A DNA stretch of 19,830 nt from assembly GCA_945947715.1 (NCBI GenBank), contig CAMEYZ010000011.1:1-19830 (forward strand). The letters run 5' to 3'. Under the pieces are notes generated by a model, which did not search any database, was not told the origin of the DNA, and saw only the letters and a program-made list of their open reading frames with translations. Made by a program: the position numbers and the translations under genes. The stretch comes from an uncultured Clostridia bacterium (GTDB lineage: Bacteria; Bacillota; Clostridia; Oscillospirales; Ruminococcaceae). This document shows, in pieces, positions 7,978-14,929 of the stretch (the stretch's first letter is position 1; every line of letters starts with the position of its first letter).

Positions 7978-9474
7978 TCAATACTTGCTGTCCACGTTTT
8001 CAAAGTCCTCGTCGTCATCGAGAACGATCTTCTTAGGAACGCTTACCGCCTTGAAATCTATGGGCTTAAAGGGCTCGTCCTCTGTGCTGTCATAGATAAG
8101 TGGCTTCGGAGCTGGCTCCGCGGGGCGGTATTCCTCCGCATGATACTCGGGAGCAGGCTCGTGGGTATATTCCGGTACGGGAGCATACTCAGGCTCGGGC
8201 TCAGGATAGGAAACATCGGAAGCTATGGAATCGAACTTGAACCGTCCGATCATTTCGTTAAGCATAGCAGACTGACCGGAAAGCTCCTCGCTGGCAGCTG
8301 CGGATTCCTCTGCGGTGGCGGTATTGCTCTGGACCACTGCGGAGATGTTGTCCACGCCGCTTGTTATCTGGATAATAGCATCGGACTGTACCACAGAAGC
8401 TGCCGAAATGCTTTCGATCTCGGTAGATATCTCACCTGCAGACTTAACGATACCGTCAAGCACCTCTGCAGTGCGCTTTGCGATCTTGGAGCCTCTCTCA
8501 ACGCTTGCAACAGAGCTTTCGATAAGGGCAGTAGTCTGGCTTGCAGCCTCAGTGCTCTTAGCCGCAAGATTGCGGACCTCGTCAGCAACAACAGCGAAGC
8601 CCTTGCCTGCGCTGCCTGCTCTTGCAGCCTCAACAGCTGCGTTGAGGGCGAGGATATTGGTCTGGAAGGCGATATCGTCAATGACCTTGATTATCTTGGA
8701 AATCTCCTCGGAGGACTTATTGATTCCGTCGATAGCCTCCAGCATGTTGGACATTTCCTTATAGCAGAGAGTTATCTGGTCCTTAGTCTTGTCAACGATA
8801 GCGGAGGTATTCTTTGCAGCATCGGAATTATTCTTAACCTTAGTGGAGATATCGCTTATCTGAGCGGAAAGCTCCTGAATAGAGGACGCCTGCTGAGTAG
8901 CACCGTCAGAGAGAGTCTGCGCGCCAAGTGCGACCTGCTGAGAGCCGCTGTTTACCTGACCGGAAGCAGAAGCTATCTCGGAGAAGATATTGCGGAAGTC
9001 CTTTGTCACCTCGTCGTAGGTAGACTTTATGTACGCGAAATCGCCCTTCCACTCACCCTTCAGCTCATAGGATAAATTTCCTGCCGCGATATTTTTCAGA
9101 CCATTTCCTATCTCAAAGGTAATATCCTTAATATCGGTAACGGACTCCTCCAGAACATTTGCGAGAGCGGTTATCTCAGTGCCGTAGCTGTCCTTTTTGA
9201 CCTCAGATGTAAGGTCGCCCTTTTCGGAAAGGTCAAGCAGGCGCATGCCGAAATCCCCGAGTGACTGAAGCATAGCATGAACAACTCGGTTAATAAGAAA
9301 TACCGATACGCCCAGTGCGGCCAGCAGTGCGATGATAGTCACCGCAATGCTGTGTATAAATTCGGAAAGAAGCAGCACGATAAGCATCGCAATAAGAAGT
9401 ATCACGGCCATTCCAATGGTGATTATCCCTTCGATATTTCTGCCCTTCCTTGCCTTAAGCTTTTCAGGTAACAT
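7978..9474 (-). CDS. Methyl-accepting chemotaxis protein without a sizeable extracellular sensor
   Basis: The 498-residue protein has two membrane helices, about 16-37 and 42-63, joined by only a few residues, so there is no periplasmic-type ligand domain. A HAMP-like region follows, then a long coiled-coil signalling domain. The hairpin tip that docks CheA/CheW is at about 263-306, with IDDIAFQTNILALNAAVEAA and GKGFAVVADEVRNLA. Residues 423-498 form an unusual Pro/Glu/Tyr-rich tail (PEPEPEY, PEYTHEPAPEY) ending in an acidic stretch. ATG 9474 is chosen because GGGAGG lies 8 bases upstream; the TTG at 9489 overlaps that site. No other chemotaxis gene is in the window. It probably senses a membrane or cytoplasmic cue. 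Confidence 0.93.
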   Translation of the reverse strand: MLPEKLKARKGRNIEGIITIGMAVILLIAMLIVLLLSEFIHSIAVTIIALLAALGVSVFLINRVVHAMLQSLGDFGMRLLDLSEKGDLTSEVKKDSYGTEITALANVLEESVTDIKDITFEIGNGLKNIAAGNLSYELKGEWKGDFAYIKSTYDEVTKDFRNIFSEIASASGQVNSGSQQVALGAQTLSDGATQQASSIQELSAQISDISTKVKNNSDAAKNTSAIVDKTKDQITLCYKEMSNMLEAIDGINKSSEEISKIIKVIDDIAFQTNILALNAAVEAARAGSAGKGFAVVADEVRNLAAKSTEAASQTTALIESSVASVERGSKIAKRTAEVLDGIVKSAGEISTEIESISAASVVQSDAIIQITSGVDNISAVVQSNTATAEESAAASEELSGQSAMLNEMIGRFKFDSIASDVSYPEPEPEYAPVPEYTHEPAPEYHAEEYRPAEPAPKPLIYDSTEDEPFKPIDFKAVSVPKKIVLDDDEDFENVDSKY

Positions 9475-9545
9475 ATAAAAGCCTCCCAATCATACCGTTT
9501 TCCGACAGACCGAAAAGCGGATAAAATACAATTAATATACTATAT

Positions 9546-9574
9546 ATTATATCATAGTGTATCCAAAAAAGCAA
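9546..9574 (-). promoter_or_regulatory. Vegetative promoter of the chemoreceptor gene
   Basis: Minus strand TTGCTT (9574-9569), 17 bases, TATAAT (9551-9546), about 70 bases upstream of the start. No flagellar sigma-28 pattern (TAAA, 15 bases, GCCGATAA) is present. Confidence 0.7.
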
Positions 9575-9660
9575 TAGTTTTATATAATCATTCAATATTT
9601 TTGTACAAAATGCGCAAAAAAGCTATAGATATTGCACAAACATAAACTGTCATAAAAATA

Positions 9661-11037
9661 TCAGTCCTCGTCCATAGCCTCTGCCGCCTCAGCAGCCTTT
9701 ATCATGATAGCACATTCAAGGCGCTTCTTTTCCAGCTCGCAGGAAAGCTTATGTGCGGAGTGGATATCACCGTTGTAGATGTAATTGTTGGCATTGCAGC
9801 CGCCGCTGCAGTAGAATTTAGCCCAGCAGTTCTTACAGTCGTTCTTGGTGTAGATATGAGCTGCAGCAAATTCCTTTTTGATGTCGTAATTGAAGGTACC
9901 CTCGATGATATTGCCCATTTTATATTCACCGCAGCCCACGAACTGATGACAGGGATAGATATCGCCATCGGGAGTGATAGCCACGTACTCATTTCCGCTG
10001 CCGCAGCCTCTGAGACGCTTTATTGCGCAGGGGCCCTGGTCGAGGTCAAGCATGAAATGGAAGAAATTGAAATGCCTGCCCTCTTTTTTGTTGATGAGCA
10101 TCACCTGTGCGAGGCGCTCGTACTCGGAGAAGATAGCGGGAAGCTCCTTCTGAGTGATAGCATACTTTTCGCTGGGGTCGCTGACCACAGGCTCCACGGA
10201 AATCTGGTCAAAGCCCTGGTCGTAAAGGCTGAGAACATCGTTTGTAAAGTCGGGATTATATTTTGTAAAGGTGCCACGGACGTAGTAATTTTCATAGCCG
10301 CGCTTTTCCACAAGACGCTTGTACTTGTCCATAAACAGGTCATAGGAGCCCTTACCGTTAGGAGTTTTTCTCATACGGTCGTTGACTTCCTTTCTGCCGT
10401 CCACAGAAAGGACCACGTTGGACATTTCCTTATTGATGAAATCAATCTTTTCGTCGTCAAGAAGCAGACCGTTAGTTGTGATAGTAAAGCGGAAGTGCTT
10501 ATTGTACTCCTTTTCCTTAGAGCGGCCGTACTCCACGAGTCGCTTGACGGTATCGAAGTTCATAAGAGGCTCGCCGCCGAAGAAATCCACCTCAAGGTTT
10601 TCTCTGTTTGCGGAGTTTTCGAGAAGGAAATCGAGCGCCCTTCTGCCCGTATCGAAGTCCATGACCTTTCTGCCGAGGCCGTAATCGCCGGTCGAAGCGA
10701 AGCAATACTCACAGCGGAGATTGCAGTCCATAGAGATAAGCAGGCACATAGCCTTCACAGGAGCAGCCACAGACATCTTAGCGAACTGCTCATAGTCGTC
10801 CTCGGTAAAGAGAGTCTGTTCCTTATAAAGCTCCACGACCTCCTCATAGCAGGAAATTATCTCCTCGCGGTCATAGAAGCGGGAAAGCTTTTCTATAACG
10901 CTTTCGGGACATTTTTCGTCAAAAGGCGGAGATACGTTATCCAGCATATCATATGTAAGCTCGTCCACCAGATGAACGCCACCGCTATGGACGTCGAGGA
11001 CGATATTATAACCGTTTAATTTATACTTATGAATCAT
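9661..11037 (-). CDS. scfB: SCIFF peptide radical SAM maturase (thioether-forming, SPASM type)
   Basis: The 458-residue enzyme begins MIHKYKLNGYNIVLDVHSGG, the typical opening of SCIFF maturases such as CteB. The radical SAM cluster motif is C105-x3-C109-x2-C112, and GGEP is at 154-157. The C-terminal SPASM region contributes cysteines at 337, 345, 363, 369, 401, 404, 410, 414 and 433 for auxiliary iron-sulfur clusters. It cleaves SAM to a 5'-deoxyadenosyl radical and links a cysteine sulfur of the precursor to a backbone-side carbon of a threonine. The precursor gene scfA lies immediately upstream. The frame continues to 11115, but ATG 11037 matches the family start. That ATG has no adjacent Shine-Dalgarno; the nearest (AAAGGAGAGA) is 38 bases away across a hairpin. 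Confidence 0.95.
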   Translation of the reverse strand: MIHKYKLNGYNIVLDVHSGGVHLVDELTYDMLDNVSPPFDEKCPESVIEKLSRFYDREEIISCYEEVVELYKEQTLFTEDDYEQFAKMSVAAPVKAMCLLISMDCNLRCEYCFASTGDYGLGRKVMDFDTGRRALDFLLENSANRENLEVDFFGGEPLMNFDTVKRLVEYGRSKEKEYNKHFRFTITTNGLLLDDEKIDFINKEMSNVVLSVDGRKEVNDRMRKTPNGKGSYDLFMDKYKRLVEKRGYENYYVRGTFTKYNPDFTNDVLSLYDQGFDQISVEPVVSDPSEKYAITQKELPAIFSEYERLAQVMLINKKEGRHFNFFHFMLDLDQGPCAIKRLRGCGSGNEYVAITPDGDIYPCHQFVGCGEYKMGNIIEGTFNYDIKKEFAAAHIYTKNDCKNCWAKFYCSGGCNANNYIYNGDIHSAHKLSCELEKKRLECAIMIKAAEAAEAMDED

Positions 11038-11085
11038 TTTGAAAACTGTCTGCCAAGAAAACACCGGAGGCAGACTCTCTCCTTT
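11038..11085 (-). promoter_or_regulatory. Structured translation-initiation region of scfB
   Basis: On the minus strand AAAGGAGAGA (11085-11076) is followed by a perfect 7-bp hairpin, GTCTGCC (11075-11069) with GGCAGAC (11054-11048) and a 14-base loop. Ten bases then lead to the scfB ATG. Folding the hairpin would bring the Shine-Dalgarno to a working distance. A competing GGAG/CTCC pairing inside the same stretch could hide it instead. Confidence 0.5.
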
Positions 11086-11090
11086 CGGGT

Positions 11091-11128
11091 AAAAAATAAG
11101 GGGAAAAGCAAACAAGCTTTAATCCCCT
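11091..11128 (-). terminator. Intercistronic terminator (probably partial) between scfA and scfB
   Basis: Minus strand GGGGATTAAAGC pairs with GCTTTTCCCC (arms 11127-11116 and 11109-11100, two-base bulge) with a 6-base loop, then TTATTTTTTA. It sits about 22 bases after the scfA stop. As scfB has no visible promoter of its own, partial readthrough would give more precursor message than maturase message. Confidence 0.75.
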
Positions 11129-11148
11129 CGGCTGCAAAGGTTATGCAG

Positions 11149-11286
11149 TTACTTTTCGCACTTCTGATTAGCAACAGTGCAGGAAGTTTTGCAGGCAGAC
11201 TGACAGGAAGCCTGACACTTGCCGCAGCCGCCCTTTTCAGCGGTCTGTCTGAGGTTAGCCTTGTTAATTGTTCTGATGTGCTTCAT
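11149..11286 (-). CDS. scfA: Six-cysteine ranthipeptide precursor SCIFF
   Basis: A 45-codon gene, ATG at 11286 and TAA at 11149, with GGAGGG 10 bases upstream. It starts MKHIRTINKANLRQTAEKGG; six cysteines follow at 21, 24, 28, 32, 36 and 43 (GCGKCQASCQSACKTSC). This is the six-cysteines-in-forty-five-residues family. In the characterised Clostridium thermocellum peptide CteA the thioether joins Cys32 and Thr37, and both residues are at the same positions here. The maturase scfB is next downstream. The mature product's role is not firmly known; regulatory or signalling roles have been proposed for ranthipeptides in clostridia. Confidence 0.97.
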   Translation of the reverse strand: MKHIRTINKANLRQTAEKGGCGKCQASCQSACKTSCTVANQKCEK

Positions 11287-11320
11287 CGGAAAATTCCCTC
11301 CATTTTTAATAATTTCTTAT

Positions 11321-11349
11321 ATTATAACATAATGTATCATAAAATACAA
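11321..11349 (-). promoter_or_regulatory. Vegetative promoter of scfA
   Basis: Minus strand TTGTAT (11349-11344), 17 bases, perfect TATAAT (11326-11321), 35 bases before the scfA start. It lies between the membrane-protein stop and scfA, so scfA-scfB can be expressed apart from the upstream genes. Confidence 0.78.
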
Positions 11350-11357
11350 TAGTCATT

Positions 11358-11744
11358 TTAACGAAAAAGCGGCTTAGTATTTACACCTATTATACCACCC
11401 GCTGCCGCAGAGCAGAAAATAAGTACAGTTTTAGCGAAAAATCCGTCCGAGGAAAAGCTCTTAACGAAAATCATTCCGAGAGCGAACACAGCCGCAAGGG
11501 TAACTATCCCGAAGACGATACCCACAGCGATGCCATGCTTACGGCGGATATTAGCTGCTACGAAGGCACCTGCAAAGCAGCCAGCGCAGAGAGAGATTCC
11601 GGACATTATCCTCACTGTGGTATCAGAAACGTCCATGATAAGCTGTATTCCTGAAAACAGCAGAATAAACAAAAGGACAGCTCCCAGAGCCGCACCCGTC
11701 GAAAAGATGACCGATCTTTGCCTATCGCTCATATGCTTTCCCAT
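11358..11744 (-). CDS. TIGR04086-type four-helix membrane protein of the SCIFF neighbourhood
   Basis: The 128-residue protein is very hydrophobic, with four likely membrane helices at about 12-34, 40-60, 67-87 and 97-118, and a short charged segment (NIRRKHG) between the second and third. Size, helix count and position next to scfA fit the TIGR04086 family of Firmicutes, which I recall as often adjacent to SCIFF genes. Its function is unknown; a part in export, immunity or anchoring of the peptide is inference only. The start is the ATG at 11744 (7 bases after GGAGG) rather than the ATG at 11750, which nearly touches the ribosome site. A weak -10-like TATAAT is at 11799-11794 but no good -35 goes with it. 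Confidence 0.75.
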   Translation of the reverse strand: MGKHMSDRQRSVIFSTGAALGAVLLFILLFSGIQLIMDVSDTTVRIMSGISLCAGCFAGAFVAANIRRKHGIAVGIVFGIVTLAAVFALGMIFVKSFSSDGFFAKTVLIFCSAAAGGIIGVNTKPLFR

Positions 11745-12247
11745 ACCCATTCCTCCTTGACACTCTGAGCAGCGGTTTATCGTCTGTTCACTAATTATAT
11801 GCCTGGAGTTTCTGGAATATTCTCGGCTTGCTGTGTTTGTGGGTATTCTTTCGATTTACCGACTATTTTCGGTTCGTTTTCGGCGGAGCAGAGCTCCGCG
11901 CATTTGAGACGCTCCGCTGTCAAATGCAACGCCAGCCGTGATATGCTTCAAGTTCGTAAATATATACTGGTGTTTTCAGCCGTACTTGATTTTTTTAATC
12001 ACGGGCGGCGTTTATAATCGTTCGGCTCTTCGGCTTAGACTTAGAACATCGCTGTGTAACGTGCCGGTGGGGGTGTTTCGCCGCTTGCGAGCGGCGACCA
12101 AAGGGCGCCGCCCTTTGGAAACCTGCAGCCTTGAAAGGCTGGCGAACTTTTTATTGCTGGGTTACTGCTTATTTGCGGTTACTCTCAGCCTCGCACCCCC
12201 GCACCATCACTATTCACTCTTCACTATTCACTACTCACTATTAACTC
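11745..12247. other. Hairpin-rich intergenic region between yajC and the TIGR04086 gene
   Basis: About 500 bases without a credible gene. It holds five separate inverted repeats: 11883-11889/11893-11899, 11900-11907/11920-11927, 12079-12085/12090-12096, 12098-12107/12109-12118 (10 bp around one central base) and 12126-12132/12135-12141. Stems are GC-rich in otherwise mixed sequence. None is followed directly by a T run on the minus strand, so they are not clearly yajC terminators. The frames crossing it read through the repeats and look spurious. It resembles a dispersed, non-coding repeat element inserted after yajC. Confidence 0.6.
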
Positions 12248-12256
12248 TTACTTCTT
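12208..12256. repeat. Heptamer tandem repeat overlapping the yajC stop
   Basis: Seven consecutive 7-base units: CACTATT, CACTCTT, CACTATT, CACTACT, CACTATT, AACTCTT, ACTTCTT. The first five are within two changes of each other. The yajC stop codon (12248-12250) spans the junction of the last two units, so the repeat borders or has shaped the end of that gene. Confidence 0.75.
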
Positions 12257-12649
12257 TACTCCCTCTTCTACTGCATCGTGCTGTGTTGCGTTCTCAGAGA
12301 TCGCCCACATCTTCACTCTTACCTTGTTTCTGTCGCCACCTGTCTCAATGACGATAGTGTCCTCATGGCTATTCTGGGGATTTCTGTTGATTCTTACAAC
12401 AATGCCTGTGATACCGCCGATAGTAGTGACTTCATCGCCTATCTGCAGTGCGTCCTTCATTGCCTTCTGTTCCTTTTCCTTCTTCTTCTGGGGTCTGATG
12501 ATGCAGAAATAGAAAACAAGAACAAGGATTCCCAGAGAGAACACCATATAGAGGATGCTTCCCATTGCATCTGCTTCGGTACCGGTGCCGTCAGCAGCTG
12601 CGGTAGTTGACGCGGTGGCTGCAAGCATGGATAAATAATTGATATTCAT
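12248..12649 (-). CDS. yajC: Preprotein translocase subunit YajC
   Basis: The 133-residue protein has one N-terminal membrane helix at about 31-50, the cytosolic stop IIRPQKKKEKEQKAMKDALQ and the conserved small domain IGDEVTTIGGITGIVVRI. YajC associates with SecD-SecF at the Sec translocon; secD and secF are not in the window. An alanine/threonine-rich stretch of about 25 residues precedes the helix. ATG 12649 follows GGAGG by 9 bases; the frame extends to 12682 without a ribosome site. The C-terminal VKK-stop falls inside a heptamer repeat. It is read from its own promoter, and in related genomes it lies near SCIFF genes as it does here. Confidence 0.92.
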   Translation of the reverse strand: MNINYLSMLAATASTTAAADGTGTEADAMGSILYMVFSLGILVLVFYFCIIRPQKKKEKEQKAMKDALQIGDEVTTIGGITGIVVRINRNPQNSHEDTIVIETGGDRNKVRVKMWAISENATQHDAVEEGVKK

Positions 12650-12702
12650 TAAGATAAACCTCCGTTTTTCTCGATTCTTCACAAATCAGGTACAATAATT
12701 TA

Positions 12703-12731
12703 ATTATAGCATCTTTCACATTGATTTGCAA
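12703..12731 (-). promoter_or_regulatory. Vegetative promoter of yajC
   Basis: Minus strand TTGCAA (12731-12726), 17 bases, perfect TATAAT (12708-12703), 53 bases before the start. Confidence 0.75.
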
Positions 12732-12787
12732 TAGCTAATTTAAGCATATTTATTAATATTATTTTTCCGAATGATTAATTTATATCA

Positions 12788-14044
12788 TCAAACCCGATAT
12801 TCCTCGGTCAGATAGTAGATTTTGTTGTCCACAAGTGCGTCGATAAGAGTGCCGTTTTCGGTATATTCCTCGCTGAATATCTTCCCGTCGATGCGTATCT
12901 GATTTAAAAGTCCGCTCTTGTCGTAGGGTATCACGAATTTTCCCCTTACGCTTTGAGCGGGAAGATTGTCCGCAATGCATTTCAGCAGACGGTCAAAGCC
13001 CGTTTTATTCTTAGCAGATATCTTCACGGTATTATTATCCTCAGGAACATTGTCCGGGTCTGGGAGCTTATCTATCTTGTTAAGCACATTGATGCGCGGG
13101 ATACCGTCGCACCCCAGCTCCTTCAGCAGCTCCTCGGTGACCTCCGCCTGTTCGCGGGCATCGTCAGCGCTGATGTCGGTCACGTTGATGATGATGTCCG
13201 AGTTTGCCGCCTCTTCGAGGGTGCTTTTGAACGCCTCCACCAGATTATGAGGCAGTCGGCGGATAAGTCCCACCGTATCGGTCAGCAGCACGCTTCGACC
13301 GTCTGGCAGCTCAATTGACCGTGAGGTAATGTCCAGCGTTGCAAAAAGCTTGTTTTCAGCAAGAACTCCTGCGTCGGTCAGAGCATTGAGCAGCGTGGAT
13401 TTTCCAACGTTAGTATACCCCACTATCGCTGCTGTCAGGACGTTATCCTTTTTGCGGCGGCTGCGGCGGAGCCCTCTTCTCCGTTCAAGGTCAGCAAGCT
13501 CGTCGTTAAGAGCCTCTATCCTGCGACGGATATGGCGACGGTCAGTCTCCAGCTTTGATTCTCCGGGGCCTCTGGTGCCGATTCCTCCGCCAAGTCTTGA
13601 CAGAGCCACGCCCTTTCCAGCCAGATGAGCAAGGCGATATTTCTGCTGTGCAAGCTCAACCTGGAGGCGTCCCTCTGCGGACACCGCCCTCTGTGCGAAA
13701 ATATCCAGGATAAGGGTAGTGCGGTCTATCACGCGGATATCGGTGATATTTTCGATATTTTTGGTCTGATTTGCGGTCAGCTCGCAGTCGAAGATAAGGA
13801 TATCTATCTCCAGGCTCTGTGCCTCCTCGGCAAGCTCTGCGAGACGTCCAGAACCAATGCAGGTAGCGCTGTCGTAAGCGGGGCGCTTCTGGATACATCT
13901 TCCCACGACCTCCACGCCCGCAGTCTCTGCCAGCTCTTCAAGCTCGTCCATGGAGCGCTCCGCGTCGAACTCCCCCGTATCGGCGGATATCAGAAACGCC
14001 TTTGTCACGGTCTCTTCCGCAATTTCGTAAACAGTATCCGACAT
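12788..14044 (-). CDS. hflX: GTPase HflX (ribosome-rescue GTPase)
   Basis: The 418-residue protein has the HflX N-terminal nucleotide-binding domain, the glycine-rich GGGIGTRGPGESKLETDRR at 152-170, a basic coiled-coil region to about 200, then the G domain: Walker A GYTNVGKST at 209-217, DTVGL at 256-260 and NKID at 322-325. HflX binds the 50S subunit and splits stalled or stress-inactivated 70S ribosomes. ATG 14044 is chosen because AAAGGA lies 5 bases before it; the ATG at 14059 has none. It is the last gene of a purB-led operon, about 70 bases after the Asn/Gln-rich membrane protein. I see no clear terminator after its stop. Confidence 0.95.
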   Translation of the reverse strand: MSDTVYEIAEETVTKAFLISADTGEFDAERSMDELEELAETAGVEVVGRCIQKRPAYDSATCIGSGRLAELAEEAQSLEIDILIFDCELTANQTKNIENITDIRVIDRTTLILDIFAQRAVSAEGRLQVELAQQKYRLAHLAGKGVALSRLGGGIGTRGPGESKLETDRRHIRRRIEALNDELADLERRRGLRRSRRKKDNVLTAAIVGYTNVGKSTLLNALTDAGVLAENKLFATLDITSRSIELPDGRSVLLTDTVGLIRRLPHNLVEAFKSTLEEAANSDIIINVTDISADDAREQAEVTEELLKELGCDGIPRINVLNKIDKLPDPDNVPEDNNTVKISAKNKTGFDRLLKCIADNLPAQSVRGKFVIPYDKSGLLNQIRIDGKIFSEEYTENGTLIDALVDNKIYYLTEEYRV

Positions 14045-14116
14045 AAAAGTCCTTTCCATTAATCAAGAAGCAATAGGCAGGATATCCTCCCACTTCTTGC
14101 TTCGTTTTAGCTTATT

Positions 14117-14911
14117 TTACTTGATAAACAGTGTCTTTATCCCTGCAAACGCCGCCGAGAACATACCAGGCAGCTCATCTGCATATTCCTCGTACAGCTC
14201 CTCGTAGGCCTCGGGATCTACCTGCTGCATCCAGTCCATTATCTCGGGCAGGCTTGCCACCGCCACGATTATGAAGATAAAGGGAAGGGCAATTCCTATC
14301 GCATTAAGAACGATGCCCGCAGTGGATATTCCCTTTGCAAAGCCCGGGTACTTCACCTTGAACACGATGCCAAGGATAAGTCCCACTAACGGAACAAAGA
14401 ACAGCAACGGGAAGACCCAGCCCAGTATTCCTGCGGAAAGTCCCACGATACCGCATACCAGGGAGCCGATAGCCATTCCCTGTGAGGGCTGACGCTGGAA
14501 ATAGGGGTCCTGATAGCCACCGTACTGATTGTACTGATAGTTGTTGGGATTGTTCATATCATAGTTATTCTGATTATAGCCGTTCTGATTGTAGCTATTT
14601 TGATTATAGCTATTCTGATTATAATAGCCGCTGCCATTAACGGTATTATATCCCGTCTGCGGCTCGGTATACCCGGACTGAGAGGGATTATAGCCGCTGT
14701 TCTGATCATTATAGCCAGGCTGACCGTAAGCCACCCGTCCGGTGTTGTTCTGAGGATTCTGATTCTGGTTCTGATAAGGCTGTCCCATATTCTGAGAATA
14801 GCCCTGCTGTGGGTTCTGAGGAATGCTCTGAGAATTATTCTCCTTGGAGAGGTTCACGCTGCTGTTATCGTTTGGCTCAAAGCCGTTGTTCTGGCTGTTA
14901 AATTCGTCCAT
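14117..14911 (-). CDS. Membrane protein with Asn/Gln/Tyr-rich N-terminus and DUF4190-like C-terminal part
   Basis: Of the 264 residues, about 1-143 are almost wholly N, Q, Y, G, S and P and contain tandem YNQN(S/G/N) units. The rest begins PSQGMAIGSLVCGIVG, the style of DUF4190-type small membrane domains. It has hydrophobic segments near 146-186 and 205-228 and an acidic end (EAYEELYEEYADELPG). The N-terminal part is presumably cytoplasmic, disordered and sticky, like prion-like domains elsewhere; its role is unknown. ATG 14911 has AGGA 8 bases upstream, while the ATG at 14917 abuts the site. It follows purB by 18 bases and precedes hflX, so all three probably share one message. Confidence 0.8.
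   Translation of the reverse strand: MDEFNSQNNGFEPNDNSSVNLSKENNSQSIPQNPQQGYSQNMGQPYQNQNQNPQNNTGRVAYGQPGYNDQNSGYNPSQSGYTEPQTGYNTVNGSGYYNQNSYNQNSYNQNGYNQNNYDMNNPNNYQYNQYGGYQDPYFQRQPSQGMAIGSLVCGIVGLSAGILGWVFPLLFFVPLVGLILGIVFKVKYPGFAKGISTAGIVLNAIGIALPFIFIIVAVASLPEIMDWMQQVDPEAYEELYEEYADELPGMFSAAFAGIKTLFIK
14566..14625 (-). repeat. Four 15-bp tandem repeats in the Asn/Gln-rich coding region
   Basis: Units at 14566-14580, 14581-14595, 14596-14610 and 14611-14625 follow the pattern TATTCTGATTATAGC with few changes. They encode the repeated S/G-Y-N-Q-N segments. Fifteen bases is in frame, so unit number can change without breaking the gene. Confidence 0.85.
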
Positions 14912-14929
14912 GCTCATCTTCCTTTCAGG

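Noticed and set aside
7828..9075. Long plus-strand open frame of 415 codons
   Set aside because: It is antisense to the chemoreceptor gene, rich in Leu/Ser/Gly runs from the complement of coiled-coil codons, and has no ribosome site or family resemblance.
9580..9660. Terminator for scfB
   Set aside because: The AT-rich sequence after the scfB stop has only very short palindromes such as TTTTGTACAAAA and no GC stem with a T run.
9751..11019. Plus-strand open frame of 422 codons
   Set aside because: Fully antisense to scfB, whose motifs are unmistakable. The reverse frame is a by-product of codon bias.
12208..12256. CRISPR-like repetition
   Set aside because: The 7-base units are contiguous, with no spacers and no cas genes in the window.
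11938..12351. Plus-strand frame of 137 codons in the hairpin region
   Set aside because: It runs through inverted repeats and the heptamer array into yajC antisense. The composition follows the repeats and no ribosome site is seen.
14060..14116. Inverted repeat (GAAGCAA/TTGCTTC) between the DUF4190-like gene and hflX
   Set aside because: There is a large unpaired interior and no T run, so it is not a terminator; a processing site is possible but unsupported.
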